The notes: generated by a model from the letters alone, not told the origin. Positions 32,532 to 47,300 are shown, counted from the first letter of the stretch. The stretch: DNA of 64,000 bases from Siphonodentalium dalli (GCA_032622095.1 CP136064.1:250916484-250980483); one strand, 5' to 3'. Program-made: numbers and translations.

Positions 32532-32818
32532 CCCTTTACCCAACAGAACGGCCCTGTGCCAATGCATTCTCTTATATATGCGAGTCGACCATTTAGGCCA
32601 ATGCATTCTCTTATATATGCGAGGCGACCTATGGTCGACTCGCATATATAAGAGAATGCATTGGCACAGGGCATAACTGTAACCATCACAATGTGGTCAA
32701 TGAACCGGTTCCAATGATATCCATATTTGTATGGTGTTATTGAGACAGACCGAAGATATTTTAGGCTGTTGAAGCTTTATTTGGGCGTTTTTGGTCGTTC
32801 TGTTGGGTAAAGGGTTAA
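32528..32818. mobile_element. TTAA MITE with hairpin cores, type 1
   Basis: ATAA (degenerate) at 32528-32531 and TTAA at 32815-32818; ends CCCTTTACCCAACAG and TGTTGGGTAAAGGG. Its interior is the reverse complement of 17709-18058, with the first hairpin partly deleted. Confidence 0.8.
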
Positions 32819-33684
32819 CACATGTCTCCTTGCAAATAATATAAAAATTATTTTTGTTTATCATTCACTGGATCGGACAGGGGAATGTGGCAGTCTGGCA
32901 GAGAGGAAATATGGGTCAGGGGAAACAACTCTAAAAGGGACCCACATGTTCTGTTATGCCCAGGAATACAGCTGTTGAGCATGTACCAGGATAGTGGCAT
33001 GGTGGCAAGCCTTTTGGCTCCTTTCCTCACTATGGTATAGCATAAGTAATATTATTACTATCTGAATTGCAATATCATCATGTTTCGTAAAAATGTGACA
33101 TAAAAATACAGTAAATTTAGAAAAGCCCTTATTCTTGGAAGTGATGATATGAAATTTGGCATGATTTATGAATAGAATGGCTGATGTAAACACTGTTTCC
33201 ATGTATAATGAATGATAGGAGTAAGAATCATGAGTTTATACAGTATAAATTACTAACATACGTACATATTAATAAACCATTACTAAAATCAAGTGGGACA
33301 AACTCGCTTTATAGATGATAAAATACAAGCTGTGCTCGAAAACCAACTTCTCAGCAAATTAAAAGATTGTTACAACTTAGAGATACATTTGCTTTCAGTG
33401 CCACCTGGTAGTTAAAGGGACATTATGGTGTGTACATGTGAAAAATCATAAAACTGCTTCTGTATAAATTAAAGTGGTGCAAATACCCAGCCACTATCTG
33501 GAAGACAATGAATGTAAATAAATGATATTTAATCATCATGGGCTGACATTGGGGGAAGATATAATTCTACCAGTAAAATATGATACACTGGTTCACATTG
33601 TATAAGAATGTTTTACTTCTGAAAAATAAAATTTAAGCTGAACTCATAATGGCGATGCCCAATTCAAAATTAAATATATATTTA
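32819..33684. other. No gene seen
   Basis: AT-rich spacer without supported exon, repeat end or RNA gene. Confidence 0.4.
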
Positions 33685-33993
33685 ATAGCCTTGTTTACGA
33701 ACCTATCGTACAACTTCTTTGACCAATTTTGTGTCATTAAAAAATAAAGAAATCTGTTGATTGGTTTTATATTAATGTTTATTAGAATATGAAGTATTTC
33801 GTGTAGAAAATATTTAATTTCAAAATCTTTCCTTTTGCGTTCTCTTATTTCTATTATGCTTTTTATTCATAACTGTTTTGTGGGAAGAAATGCCTAAGTT
33901 TAAACAAATAAAACATTTTGTTTTAAAAAATATTTATTTTTTCCCCTCCTGCATCTACTGTTTTCCCACCCAAATGTTCGTAAACCAGGCTAT
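33685..33993. mobile_element. MITE with ATAGCCTTGTTTACGAAC ends
   Basis: Left ATAGCCTTGTTTACGAAC and right GTTCGTAAACCAGGCTAT are inverted repeats, with TA flanks possible. The interior is AT-rich without coding signal. Confidence 0.65.
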
Positions 33994-34034
33994 AAAATTG
34001 TTGTGGCCTTATCAAGAATGTAAATAATAATAGC

Positions 34035-34380
34035 CAATATAGTGTCTGACATTTGCAGAATGAGGTTCCCAGAGGGTGAATTTAGTGACACTACCCCACA
34101 CCCTCTGGGGACCTCATTCTGGTTAGGCCTAATCTTCTGGGATGTATGTATAGTCTCAAATTAACATTGTGTTTAGTTACTTTTGACTAATGGGTGAACA
34201 TCACTTCAACTGGGGAACTTCAATCTGATCCTAGATCTCCCACAGCAATTGAGGCCTTAGCTGAATGAGGTTCCAAGAGGGTGAATTTTGTGATACTATC
34301 CCACCGTGCGGGACAGCATCACTAAATTCACCCTCTGGGGACCTCATTCTGCAATGTCAGATACACTAAATTCAGACATG
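34035..34380. mobile_element. Double-hairpin MITE, CAAGCCTTG family
   Basis: ATAGTGTCTGACATTTGCAG at the left and TGCAATGTCAGATACACTA at the right. Hairpin 1 at about 34058-34122, a spacer with AGTCTCAAATTAACATTG, and hairpin 2 at about 34262-34352. Confidence 0.7.
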
Positions 34381-34606
34381 ATTACAGCTGTGGTCGAAGG
34401 ATATCATTGAATATCATATGACAATACTGAAAATCAATGCTGACAATAAAACTGAAAACAAACTGCATTTTAGTCTTAAAATATGATGCTAGGTCTTTCA
34501 TTGACCTCTGCATCTTTTCATTGTATATAAAATGTATGTAACTGATTTTTCATGAATATGGCTCAGTTCGTTGTCGGTTCTGAATAAGTACATGTTTTTG
34601 AACCAA

Positions 34607-35171
34607 TTAACCCTTTCTATACTAAATGGATTCTCCCACTCAGTTATAAAAATATACATTGGAATTGTCTATTATTCATCTGGATGGGTTTTCAGGAAAA
34701 ATTAAGCAGATAACGGATCATAAAAGTGCAGAAGGAGTCCAATTTATTCGAGGGAAATGTTCAGAAAATAAGTTTAAAAAATGACCATTGGCCGTTTGTT
34801 GAACTTGTTATCTGAATATTTCATATCATATGGGATAATTTAGATTTAGACATTTAGATTCATGTAATTTGAGCAAATCGGGGAAAACAAGTTTCGTAAT
34901 TTGGACCCAAAAAAACTTTAAATTGTTTCCTTCATTTTCTATAACAAACATTCCAGGATAAATTTTCATTGATATTTATATGAAATTCAACATTTCAGTG
35001 TATTAAGTACTACATGTATATAAAAATTTCTATGCAATGGTAAATATTCCATATTTATATTAATTTTGGGCACATTTTAATATATTGGACACAGCTTTGA
35101 CCGACTTGAATTTGTGGGAATATAAAGGCGTGGTTAACTCGTCAATGAGTAAATAGTATAGAAAGGGTTAA
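34607..35171. mobile_element. TTAA MITE, CCCTTTCTATACT ends
   Basis: TTAA at 34607-34610 and 35168-35171. Perfect 13-bp terminal repeat CCCTTTCTATACT and AGTATAGAAAGGG next to the TTAA. The interior lacks the shared hairpin core. It lies about 140 bp downstream of the sppl3 stop. A minus-strand AATAAA (34742-34747) lies inside, so it could supply a polyadenylation signal. Confidence 0.8.
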
Positions 35172-35307
35172 CTAATTTCTTGGTGCAGAAAATCACAGAA
35201 ATGAAGCTATCATTCAATCTCACACAGTTCTCACTGGCATAAAATGAAGTTTGATGGGGGATATACAATGTAGCACATCAGATTAAAAGATCTATACAGA
35301 ATATGTG

Positions 35308-35376
35308 TCACACTTCTTGGTGTTTGGAAGGTGATTGTAGCATGAACGGTTCCGACCACATCCGCCGAAGATCACC
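35308..35376 (-). CDS. sppl3 last coding exon
   Basis: Acceptor ATTACTTGCAG ends at 35377. Reads [19 protein letters not shown], then QEV and [14 protein letters not shown] is the conserved cytosolic tail of SPPL3. Confidence 0.9.
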   Translation of the reverse strand, partial: GDLRRMWSEPFMLQSPSKHQEV

Positions 35377-38300
35377 CTGCAAGTAATAAATGTTGTTTTT
35401 AAAAGAAAATTTTAATTAAAGTTGAATATTTGATGCTAAAACATGCATTCTGATTGGTGGAGATTTGCAAACTTTAAATTTATTCACCATCATAGGCCGC
35501 TGATTGGTTAACAACTTTTGAATGGGGCATGGTGTCGTGTCAGTGACAACACTCATAAAATATGTTACTGCGCTGCCAGGAGTCGCGTAATCAAGCCAAA
35601 CGGAACATTGTTTTCTATAGATACGGTTAACAGGAATGTCTTCTGGTGCTGCTACGAGTAACCACATGAAACATATTAATAGATTTGATCACGAATGATG
35701 GTGTCTAAGAGCTCTTTGTGATAAACAAAGAAGGATAACTCTAGAATGGAAAAGGCGAATGTTATTTGCCCTTCTTTTGGATGACAAACATTCAAAACAA
35801 AATTCATCCTGATCAGATGACCCATGCCTGAGATATATGCCTGGATGGATGGATGGACGGACACAGTCAATCCAGTATACCCCCCATTTTTCTTCGACAA
35901 GTGGGGGTATAATTATTAAAGATATTCTTACCTTGAGATATGCCATTAATAAGAGAGGTAAGAGTGTAAATGGGACTAAATAAAGCAAAGCTGGTTGCGC
36001 TGCTTTGAAAATTTCCGATGACACAGTTGCCGTCAACAGCCCTGAAATAAAAGCATCAAATATATAGTTTGAACACTTAAAAGATGTCAGGCGATCAGAT
36101 TTTGACAATCGATCCTCATCAATTTATCCACAAAAGCCTCTTTTGAGTTGTAATTTATATCCAATAGGTTATCTTAAAGACATATTAAGGACTTGTTCGG
36201 ATGCAGGAAATTGATCAGTTAGTACTCAGGTGATATGCCAACCTGGGGAATGTAGCATTCTACTAACATCACCGAAAATTTCAAAGAAATCGACCATACC
36301 ACTCCATATAGAAAACATCGTCTGAACTACACCCAATCGGCGATAATCTAACACAAATGATTTCGCCATCGAAAGTGATTGCATTTAATTAATGTATAAG
36401 AATTACAGTGCGTATTGTAAATCGTAACAAATAACTACTTTGAGCCATATTATTCTCAATTTCTATTTGATCACCATACAGGAGTGCTTCACATCACTTT
36501 AAAGATACCATGTCTAATTTAACCCATTACCCAACAAAACGGCCAAAAACGGCCAAATAAAACTGCAACAGCCTAAATTATCTTGGATCTGTCTCAATAA
36601 AACCATACAAATATGGATATCATTGGAACCGGCTCATTGTGATGGTTACAGTTATGCCCTGTGCCAATGCATTCTCTTATATATGCGAGTCGACCATAGG
36701 TCGCCTCGCATATATAAGTGAATGCATTGGCCTAACACTTTTTACCATTTTTTCTTACATTCTTACAATTTTATCATTTTTAATGTGTTAAGCCAATGCA
36801 TTCTCTTATATATGCGAGGCGACCTATGGTCGACTCGCATATATAAGAGAATGCATTGGCACAGGGCCGTTCTGTTGGGTAAAGGGTTAACACCCTTAAC
36901 TTACATCAGAGCTATTAGATTTTGAATTTTAATATATATTTTTTTCCTACACCTTGTATTGTTGTCAGCCTAGCAAACATTCAACCAGAAATATATACGA
37001 ACATGCGCGGCTGTCGTATAGAAAGTTGGGAGGTCGTATTTATCGGGGATCGGAAATGATTCTCGGAATAAAAGACAAAATTATTGCCAGAAACAAAATG
37101 TACATTATCTAGTGATTGTTGGCACGAGGATACATAGGTATATTTATCCAGTATTCATGTTTTATGCATGATCATAGACAAGTTATAACACCATGCTGAT
37201 CGCACGTGAAAGAAGATGTTTGTTTACATTTGTGATGACACATGCCAAGGAATTCCAGTTCGCCCCAGACATTACAATATATGGAATTTGAGGCATAAAA
37301 AATGTATAGATTTCAAAAATCGAAATCTAATAGCTCTGAGCTTTGAAGAGTGAGTTCTACGACTCAAATCAAATATTTTTCTCCCCCGAAGGCGAATAAA
37401 TTGTACAGGGCTTCTTTAATGATATAGAACTCTTCTCAGGCAGCATTTACAACAAAATATGACATCAAAACAATAGCGCCAATTATGTATTCAATGAAAG
37501 TGTCAATGACACTGTAGCACAACTTGGAATTTCATATATTGCAGTCAAATGGAGCAATGCGGAATAAGGAGTAAATTGTTTAAGTAATACCAGAGTTAAA
37601 CCCTAAGAGCCATATGAAGTTTGAGATCAATTGGATGAAAATTGTTTTCTGTAGGACATACCAAAGTATTTAGTTATGCAGAGTAACATCCAAGATGGCT
37701 GCCGGTAGCCATGTTTTTCTTTGAAAATAGTTCAAAATTTATAGCTCCCATCCAGAGGTGATCCTAAACATTCGTCGTCAAGTTGAGGTAAAAATGAAGT
37801 ATGTGATTATATACTTACCTAAGAAGTACCCCACTAATGAACAATGGAAGTATGTGATTATATACTTACCTAAGAAGTACCCCACTAATGAACAATGGAA
37901 GTATGTGATTTTATGAACATATGGGGGCGGAGGCGGGACACCAGTTTCTGCAGACATCTGCATGGTCCGTTTGAATGCATCATATCGCAGTACAAAACAC
38001 AGCAGCAGACCTGGCATTACCTGTAAATAGAACCAAATTCAAAGCATAAAACAAATGACATTGGTGAGCTTTTGAAATGTTGCATGTGTCATTTTGTCAT
38101 GAAAAACCTTTTTTGCATATAAGGCCAAAAAAAAAAACATGTCTGTTTCCGATAACATGGGGAAAATTTTCCAGGTAGGCAGGCAGGGTTTTTTTTTTTT
38201 ACACTTTTTATTTTTTTTTTAACGGGCCATTTGAAAGTGATAAAATAGTGTAGTACACCCTTTTAACATGTATTATAAAATTGGCATGCTTTTATACATG

Positions 38301-41300
38301 CTAACTGGTAATATATTATGCAGCTTGCTGGACTATTATGTCATGTATTAGGTGTTAAAGATATTTTCTAGCTCTAGTATGTGCTCCAGTGTGAAAATTC
38401 AATGTATTAGGGTATGGCCATGGGTTTAGAGTTATTCCTCTTACATACATGTAGTCCATGCATCTACCAGCCCACAATGCAACAGTAGCATCTGATACCT
38501 TTATTTACAAATTACATGTGACCAGAACAATGTTACTGACTGTTCTTGGATATGCAGGAATAAACATGTTTTGTTCCAATCTTCCCCTGAATATCTCAGG
38601 TGTAGATTGGGCCTGAAGTTACACATTTTATGCCATTCTATTCATCACTGCCGACGCAAATTACAGGTGTTGGTGTTGACAGAGATCGTTTTATGGAATA
38701 AATACTTGCCATTTCAATAAAACCTATTGTATTTTCATCCCCTCTTATTTCTCTTCATAGATGATCATTATTTTTCAGTGAAAACTTGTCCATATTACCA
38801 AATCACTAACTAGTATTGTGGTTTAAAGTCACCTATTTCCGACTTATTTTGTTTCAATCCCGGAAAGTTTTAAATAGCAGAATTGATTACCTGCCAACTT
38901 TCAGTGTAATTAACAGCAAGTTATCAAATAATCCTTACATGCAGTACATGTATGCACATCAGATGATCAGAAATGTGTGTTTAATACTTTCATACAGTGC
39001 GAGTTGTTTCTTCAGTGGTATCTGCTGCTTGGTCGGAAAACATCAAAGAGAGTCTGTCGTAAATAGTTACAGAGTTTATTCACGTGACCCACTGATGCGT
39101 TTGGTTGGTGACACAGTGACCCAGTTGTTGTGTCATTCATAACATGCAGTTGTTTATTTAAAGTGGGTTAAAATCGGGTTTATGTGAATATTCAAGGATG
39201 CCAATGCATTTTAATCTTTGATGACGATTTCGTCTTGTCAATGGTGATGGTGATTTCGGCTTTTGATGACGCTAATTTCCAGGACTGATAACGTAATACG
39301 GACTGTCATTTTCCCGCCAAAAACGCACATGCTTTTCACTGTTTAATTTTGACGCGAACAGATGGTCTTTCAGGCAAGTTTTGCCCCCAATTAGGCGAAG
39401 GAAGTTAAGGGAGCTACCGGTATAATTAATACATTGTACTTTTTAAAATACACAGCAGTGTACACAGCCCACAAAGGACGGGGGGATTTCCGTAGTGACT
39501 CGTCAGGGTAAAGTTTGATTTACGCGACGGTATTCACTGCGTAGCATGGCCGACCTAGTTGTCTTATTTTTATCAAGAATGCGCGATCGCGCACATGTCC
39601 TACATATGCGTCAGGTGTGTATGCGATTGGTGGTTAGTTCTGCTGTTGGTATTGGGGAAAACCATAGACATTAACTCAGACAGACAGGTTAATTACTATG
39701 GACTTCGTGAAAAAAAAAAAAAAATTGAGGCCGGCAAGAAAATCTCAGCCAGGCCGGGTACCGGAAACAGAGACGTTTTTTTTTTTGGCCTAATCACTAA
39801 AATGTAATTTTTCTGGGGTAATCATGTTATAAAATTGTGCATCAGGGCCTCACCACAAATTGTGATAATTTATTCTAAACAATCGTATGTCATATTTTCG
39901 AAACAGCTCCTGGTGTGATAACAAATTCTAATTTCTTATCAAAATGGTCATGTATTGAACGGAATGGCACATTGTGGTGTTCCTCAACTTCGTTTGGTTT
40001 AAATTTGTCCATGCCAACCTCTACCAAATGGTAACCACCTCTGCAATGGTGACATCCTAACAGGAAGCATTTTCAACGAGAATTGAGCTGCCTATAAGTC
40101 TGAACATGGGTTTGATGGTAGACACAGAATTGATCTACTGTTATTAACCCTTTGAGTGCCAGGTCCGATTTTTGTATCAACCCATATACCCTGTGCCAAT
40201 GCATTCTCTTATATATGCGAGTCGACCATAGGTCGCCATATATGCGAGAATGCATTGGCTTAACAATTTTTCATCATTTGTTATTATTTTTTACAATTTT
40301 TTACAATTTTAATAATTTTTTAAAAATCTAAAAAAAAAAAAAAATGTTTTTTTTATTTTTTTAGGGCCGATTTTACAGACCGTAAATTAGGGCCGATGAG
40401 ATCGGCCCCTGGCACTGAAAGAGTTAAAACAACACCTTCAAAATTGTATCTGTGCTCATACGATTACTGGCACTGGAGTACATATCAGATCAATAGAGTC
40501 TCTGGCCCACTGCAGTGTTCAGATTCCATTTGTGCGAATAAATTCTCACTTCATATCAATATCGCCAGGTTTAATTCAGGATGGCTCAGACTGCGATAGT
40601 ATCTACAACCTCTTAGATATAACTTTTGATTGTGAGAATTTGACTAAATTATAAAGTCTGCAGTGATTAGTCTATAACTAATAAAAACAAACTAGTAGTA
40701 GTAGATATACTTACAATGTCACCTAGTCCCAACATGGAGAAATGACTGTTATTTTGGATACTGAAAAGATAAAAACATTGTTTCAGGACGAGTCAAATTT
40801 ATTTCAGTAAACATTTTTAAATTTTGCAAAATACACACTGGCAAATGTTTTTGAACAAAGGGAATTGTTTAGTGTAAAGTGATCAACTTCTAAATTACAT
40901 AGAATGTTCATTGTATGTATCTAATTGTAATATGACCCTGATTAAAGCTGCCTACATGATACGACCTGATTTATCAGAATTCTGTGTTCTGATGGACATC
41001 GTTTCGTGATGTCATGGTACAGTTCTGCATTATACCACAAAATTCTAATTGTACCACAAAAAGACCAACACGACACTGTCACCATTTGTTAAAAGCATGT
41101 TAGGCTGAAGAAGTAGATATACAATGACTACCTCCTGATTGTAGTTCAAAATATGACTACCTCTTGATGACTAAAACTGATTGTAATTCAAGATATATTG
41201 ACTAACTCATAAAAACCTAAGACTCTAGTATTTTGGAAGCAATTTTGTATCTATAGACTTACCTAGGAAAAACTAATTTGCCAGGAAGCGACAATTTGGG

Positions 41301-44300
41301 TGTATCCCGGACTAGACCAGTTAGGTGAAGTTTTTTAGCAAACAAACCAACCTGGAATGAGAGTTCATATATAATGTTATTTATATACACAAGGAAAAAC
41401 TAAAGGAGTTTATCAGAAATAACGATATTATTGAAGACCAAAATACTGAGAAAAACTAAAGGAATCCTGGATGACGCTAAACATAAACTTTAATTAACCG
41501 TGGCCTTATCAGAAATAATGATACTATTGAAGAACAAAATACTGAGAACGTAGAGTCATTACTGTTGAAATAGGTATGCCCGATTGAACCATTTGAGGTT
41601 AAAGGTACTCAATCTAATCAGATTATCAGAGGGTCCTATATCACTATTTCTTTGGCTTTGGGGGTTATTATTGTTAATAGTAAGCACTTGATTTTAGAGT
41701 TATCCATCTTACACCTGCAATTTGTCCGTTTTGATCACGTTTTCTGCCAACTTGTGGGCTACATATCCGAAAATTAATAGATTTCAAAAATTTATATCTA
41801 ATTACTCTGAGCTTTGATGGGTGGGTTCCTCGACTCGAATAAAATATTTTTTACCCCCAAAGAAATAGTAATATAGGACCCTCTGATCGGATTGAGTACC
41901 TTTAAAAAGGTGCAATTTATTAACATAGATTCCTCTTTCTGCAATCGTCAGTGCACAGGGCTCTGGGAATCCACGTCATAATTTGATGTTTTATTCTTTA
42001 TAAGGGCAGCAACATGTCTCACATCGAAGTGAGTACTCATCGTTTTCTTCACTTATATAAATAACTCAAACAAAAAAGAAAGCGAATGAGCGACACACCA
42101 ATTATTGCCAGCTTACTATGAACCCCATCCTCATATGAATATGGCAGAGGACATGCCCATAAGAAAGACCAGCAATTGTCCTCCAATCCCAGTGTCTGTA
42201 TAAAATTGTGTGTGTTATATACCACCTTTTATAAAATTAGACAAATAAATATATTTAACACGTTGAGTGCCACTACGAGTTATCTCGTAGTATGCAACCT
42301 TCGCAGGTTGCCACTCGAAGGTTGCCACTACGAGTTATCTCGTAGTGGTTTCCATGTCGTGTAACTGACAAACGGAAGCAGTGGAATAGGTCGATGCACA
42401 CGAAAACCCGCCTCGGGACATCAGAACAGTGATTTTATCAAATAAATAGTGTGGCTCTCCTGGCATTGTTCAACAAATTATCTCATTATTAGGGAACACA
42501 GCAGTTGTTTTTGGAATACACTGTGCGGCTCCATTTGGGGGCTAGGTATTTTAATATTTATAATTCAAGTAAAGCGGAACAATTATTCCCCAAATCCTCT
42601 TCCGAACGTGTTGGACAATGGAAAGCATAACAATTACCGTATACTCTAGACGTCATGCAGTTCATCGAACTGTTCCACATGTATGTACAGATAAATGGTT
42701 TTGTGTAGCATAGAGGTTTGGGGTAAGGGTAACTTATTTCCAGACGGATGGATTATATGGAATCGTTACATGTAGCACACTTCTGAATGTACAGGGATCT
42801 ATTTGGCTACTGTTGCATCGTTGCTTTAATTTTGTGCTGACAATTCTTCCTACACTATTATTTCGGGCTGTACTTTGGAACCCTAGCATAGGCCTAAATC
42901 AGGCTATATGGGAGATAACTTACAATGCCCGAAACAACAGAAGATGCATGCTCGTAAAGATGCATGCTCGTAGTCATGGACAAAATAAACTCATCCTCAC
43001 AGGAAACAAGTTCACCCGATTCCACCGTCTGTAGCCATGCATGCTCATATAAGTAATTGGCTCCAGCGTGCATCAGCCATAATATAATTATATAACGAGC
43101 TATAACCGCAACAAGGACACACACACCTCCATAAATATGCTGACCAACAAATAACTTGTTTGGGTTACATTCTACTTCATATTTGTTGCTCAAACGTGTC
43201 CAATTGTGTCTACGAGATAACTCGTAGTTGGCACTGGTGGTGGGAATACCCAAATTCCTTCCGCCATTGCCGACTACCGAGTTATCTCGTAGTACTACCA
43301 ATCGCCGTTTCTGTCATCTAAAGTCGCGACGTCATCCAATTCTTGCTTCATTGAAGCCAAATTATGGTCTACTACGGGTATCTATCTTGCCACGATTTGG
43401 CAAACTGGCGAGATTACTAATTGATTTCCGGCACTCAACGTGTTAAACTATTTAAGTATGACTGTTGAGATGATAGAAGTGTTAAAGTGACTTCAGTCAC
43501 AATTGTTCGTGGTTGTGAGATTTGAATTCCAAAATCTCTTTAAAAACAAATCTTTTCGATATCTGTTTTTCGGTATCTGATATGAGTTGCCGGGATAGCC
43601 CCTTAGGCTAACTGCTTGCAGATATCTTTGGAAAATATAGAACGAGAGGCCGATCACGATCGGCAGATGTTTAACCCATCCCTTGGCGATAGTAAATTGT
43701 TATAATCAGAATCATAATCTTTTAATGTTGAATTATAGAGTATACTGTTATGATCTAAAGTAGTATATGGCAAATGTACATAATAACCAGTAATATCACA
43801 AATTATTGGAATGTATGAGTCAATATAGAAGGGTTAATATAACATCTAAACTCTAGAGCCTGTCACCACTATCATAGTGTAAGCAGTTCTATTCATGTTG
43901 TTGCAAATTGCCATGTGAGATATCAAAATAATATAATTATTTATTTAATGGAAAAGGTTAAAAGACATGGAATAGGTAAAAGGGGTTAAATCACCTATCT
44001 CTGCCCTGTTTGATCCAATGTAGTCCCATCATCCAAGGACTTAGAGAGCTCCATTGGTCTAGTTAAATAAATTCACATTAAGTTGTGGTTAATAAGATAG
44101 CTAAATCAATTTATCCAATAATTCACCAATTTGTGTCTCTTATACAGAGGGAACATATGAGGGCTATAAATAACTCTCAATAAACCATGTCTTTTTATCT
44201 CTCTCACAGAGAAGCTGTGAGGCTGAGGTATTCATTAATTGTAAGTTACTTGGGTTATAATTGGATAATTCTTAGTTGAAAAAGGGCCATATCTCTGGTA

Positions 44301-47300
44301 TAACAAATTGGATCTAACCCATATTCAAACTCGTTCTGTATTTTGAGTTGAGAAACTCATATACCAAATTTGGCTCCTATCAGATGAAAAATGGTTGCTT
44401 TATCGAAGTATGTGTGAACTATATGTCAAAGGACCATAACTCCATTAAAAAACATCCGATCAAACCCATATTCGAACTCAATCAGTATGTTGGTCTGAGA
44501 ACCTCATATACCATATTTGGTTACAATCAGATAAAAAATGTTTGAGTTATGGCAGAATTCATGAATTCTAAGTAAAAAAAGGGCCATAACTCTGTAAAAA
44601 AAAACTCGGATCAAACCCATATTCGAATTCGGTCTGTATTTTGGGCCGAGAAACTCACATACCAAATTTGGTTCCGATCAGATAAAAAATGTTTGAGTTA
44701 TGGCAGAATGCGTGAATTCTAAGTCGAAAAAGTTCCATAACTCTGTAAAAAATAGTCGGATCAAACCCATATTCGAACTCGATCTGTAATTTGGGCTGAA
44801 AACCCCATACACAAAATTTGGTTTTGATCAGGTAGAAAATGTTTGAGTTATCGCATTACACGTAAAGTGTCTACGGACGGACAGACGGACGGACAGACGG
44901 ACGGACAGACGGACGGACGGACAGACGGACGGACTGACGGACGAACAACGAGTGGTCAATCCGGACAACGACACTATGTTTACCATACATGGTATGGGTA
45001 AACATAAAAAGCCAATGTCGAAATACCAGGAATTATTTGCTTCATAATGGGTCACCCTTCTCACGGTCCTGGTGCAGATATATTTAGCATGATATCACAA
45101 TTTACACTTGATTTGTGAGTGCCATTGTTTCATTCATTTAAAGAGACATTTAACCCTGCCATGACTGGAGCATCCTGAAATTTTGCAAAAACCCTGTGCC
45201 ACTGCATTCTCTTATATGTGTGGGTCTCCCATAGGGAGCCTTGCATGTATTAGAGAATACATTGGCCTAACAATATTTACCCTGATATTGTAAGCCAGTG
45301 CATTCTCTTATATGTGCGAGGCTCCCTATGGGAGACTCGCATATATAAGAGAATGCATTGGCACAGGGTTTTTCGCAAAACTTCAGGAAGTTCCAGTCAT
45401 AGAAGGGTTAATCAGCAAATTATCCAGGTGATAACGCATCACCACAGTTTCTAACTGCATTCTTTCAGCTTATTCACTGTGATACTTACTGGATTTTCAG
45501 CTGGCCTTGTAGCGACTTTTACCATCACATTAGCACTAAATATATAAGATGAGAAAAACACCTGGAAAAAAAAAGAGAGAAATAATTTATTGCGATTAAA
45601 TTTTCTAGCAGAATTTATGTTGTTACTAAATCCAGGTACTCATCATGAATCTCATGAAGGAATTTATCAATAATTGTCAACAACTTGCATTGATAACCTG
45701 TCGAGCCTAGGTATAGTGTGTCTGACATTTGCAGAATGAGGTCCCCTGGATGGTGAATTTAGTGATGTTACCCCCACATGGGCTAGCATCACTAAATTTG
45801 CCCTCATTCTGCTTTGGCCTCATCTTATGGGGAGTATCTATAATCTCAAATTAACATTTTCTTTAGTTACTTTTCCCCTTCTGTTCAGTTTCTATATATC
45901 ATAATTTGAAGAAGGTATGAAAGTGTCAATGACACTGTAGCTAAATTTGTAGGGGAATAAATTCATATGTTGCAGTCAATGCCAATAGGTGATTTGGATA
46001 TAAATATGTGATTGATTTGGGGAGATTAACATCAGATACATGAGGATTTTTTGTACAAAAGGTGTGGTTTTTATAAATAATAATTGACTTCGAAATAGAT
46101 GGTATATTTTCTCCTGTACTAAGGGGCCCATCTGCCGGTGCACTCCCTGATTTTTGTGTCCATTGTCTGTTTTCAAAGTTTTTGAACAGTTTATCCTAGA
46201 ATTGTGTATTATAATTGGAAAACATAGCTTTTACTCAATCGATTGGCATTGGAATTTTAAGAATCGGTTCAGGCGTTTGTGAACTATGGCCGTTAGAAGT
46301 GAGGAGGTATCTGAAAAAGTAAACTCCCATGTTACGTATGTATAGTATAGCGATGCATTTTTAAAAGTGGCACACTCATTTTAATTTTTAATTTATATTT
46401 TACTCTTTTTAATGATACGTCCCTTTGATACTGACTATGACATGATACATTTCATGTCTCACTTCATGACTGAATAAACTAATGTGGAATGTTGCAAGGA
46501 CTTGGCTTGGAAATAGAATATTGCTTTCTCGCTACTAAATAATATTTTCCTGTTGCAGACATAGTGTTATAGACTGTAGGTGCTTGACGGGGGAAGGTCG
46601 AAGTTTATCAGTTTAACACTTTGATGACGGGGAGCTGTGCTGGAGCAGCATTAAAGATCCTGTACCAGTACATTATTTTATATATATAAGAGTAGTATAT
46701 ATAAGAGAATTCACTGGCTTACAAGGTCCAGATAAATACTGTTAGGCCAATGTACATGTAATCTCTTATATATGCGAGGCTCCCTATGGGAGACTCGCAT
46801 ATATAAGAGAATGCATTGGCACATGATTTTCACCAAATTTCAGGAAACTCCAGTCATGGCAGGGTTAAACCTCATGAACATACAATTTCTAACAAGTTTG
46901 AAATGAAGCAATGATTTGACTTACCCAAAACACGTCATATACTAATAAGCCGACCAGAAGCAACGTCGATACTTTCAGACTTGGAAGCCGGACGAGAGCT
47001 ATGAAAGCCACACAGAAACCCATACCAAGAGCTGTAAAAGAAAGAAAATCATAGAAACTGTCCGATACTTCCCCGTTATTTACTCAGAATGCATCATAAT
47101 TCGCAACTAAGAGATAGTGTTATTCCCCTTCCATTGAGAATAATAAACTGGCAGTAGACCAGATCGAAATTAATCACGGAACCTTGATAAAAAAAAAACA
47201 TGTTCAAGGTTTATTTGACCGGATAAGTTGATAATACAATGTTTTGGAGCTTCTCTTTCAAATTGTATATACTATGGTATAGATTGTATATAATAATGAT

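Noticed and set aside
35676-36108. Long minus open frames around the PAL exon
   Set aside because: Only 35932-36041 lies between good splice sites and matches SPPL3; the rest is intron read-through.
42894-43301. Minus open frame of 135 codons in the TTAA element, as a possible piggyBac transposase
   Set aside because: No DDD-type motif or Cys-rich C-terminus; composition looks random.
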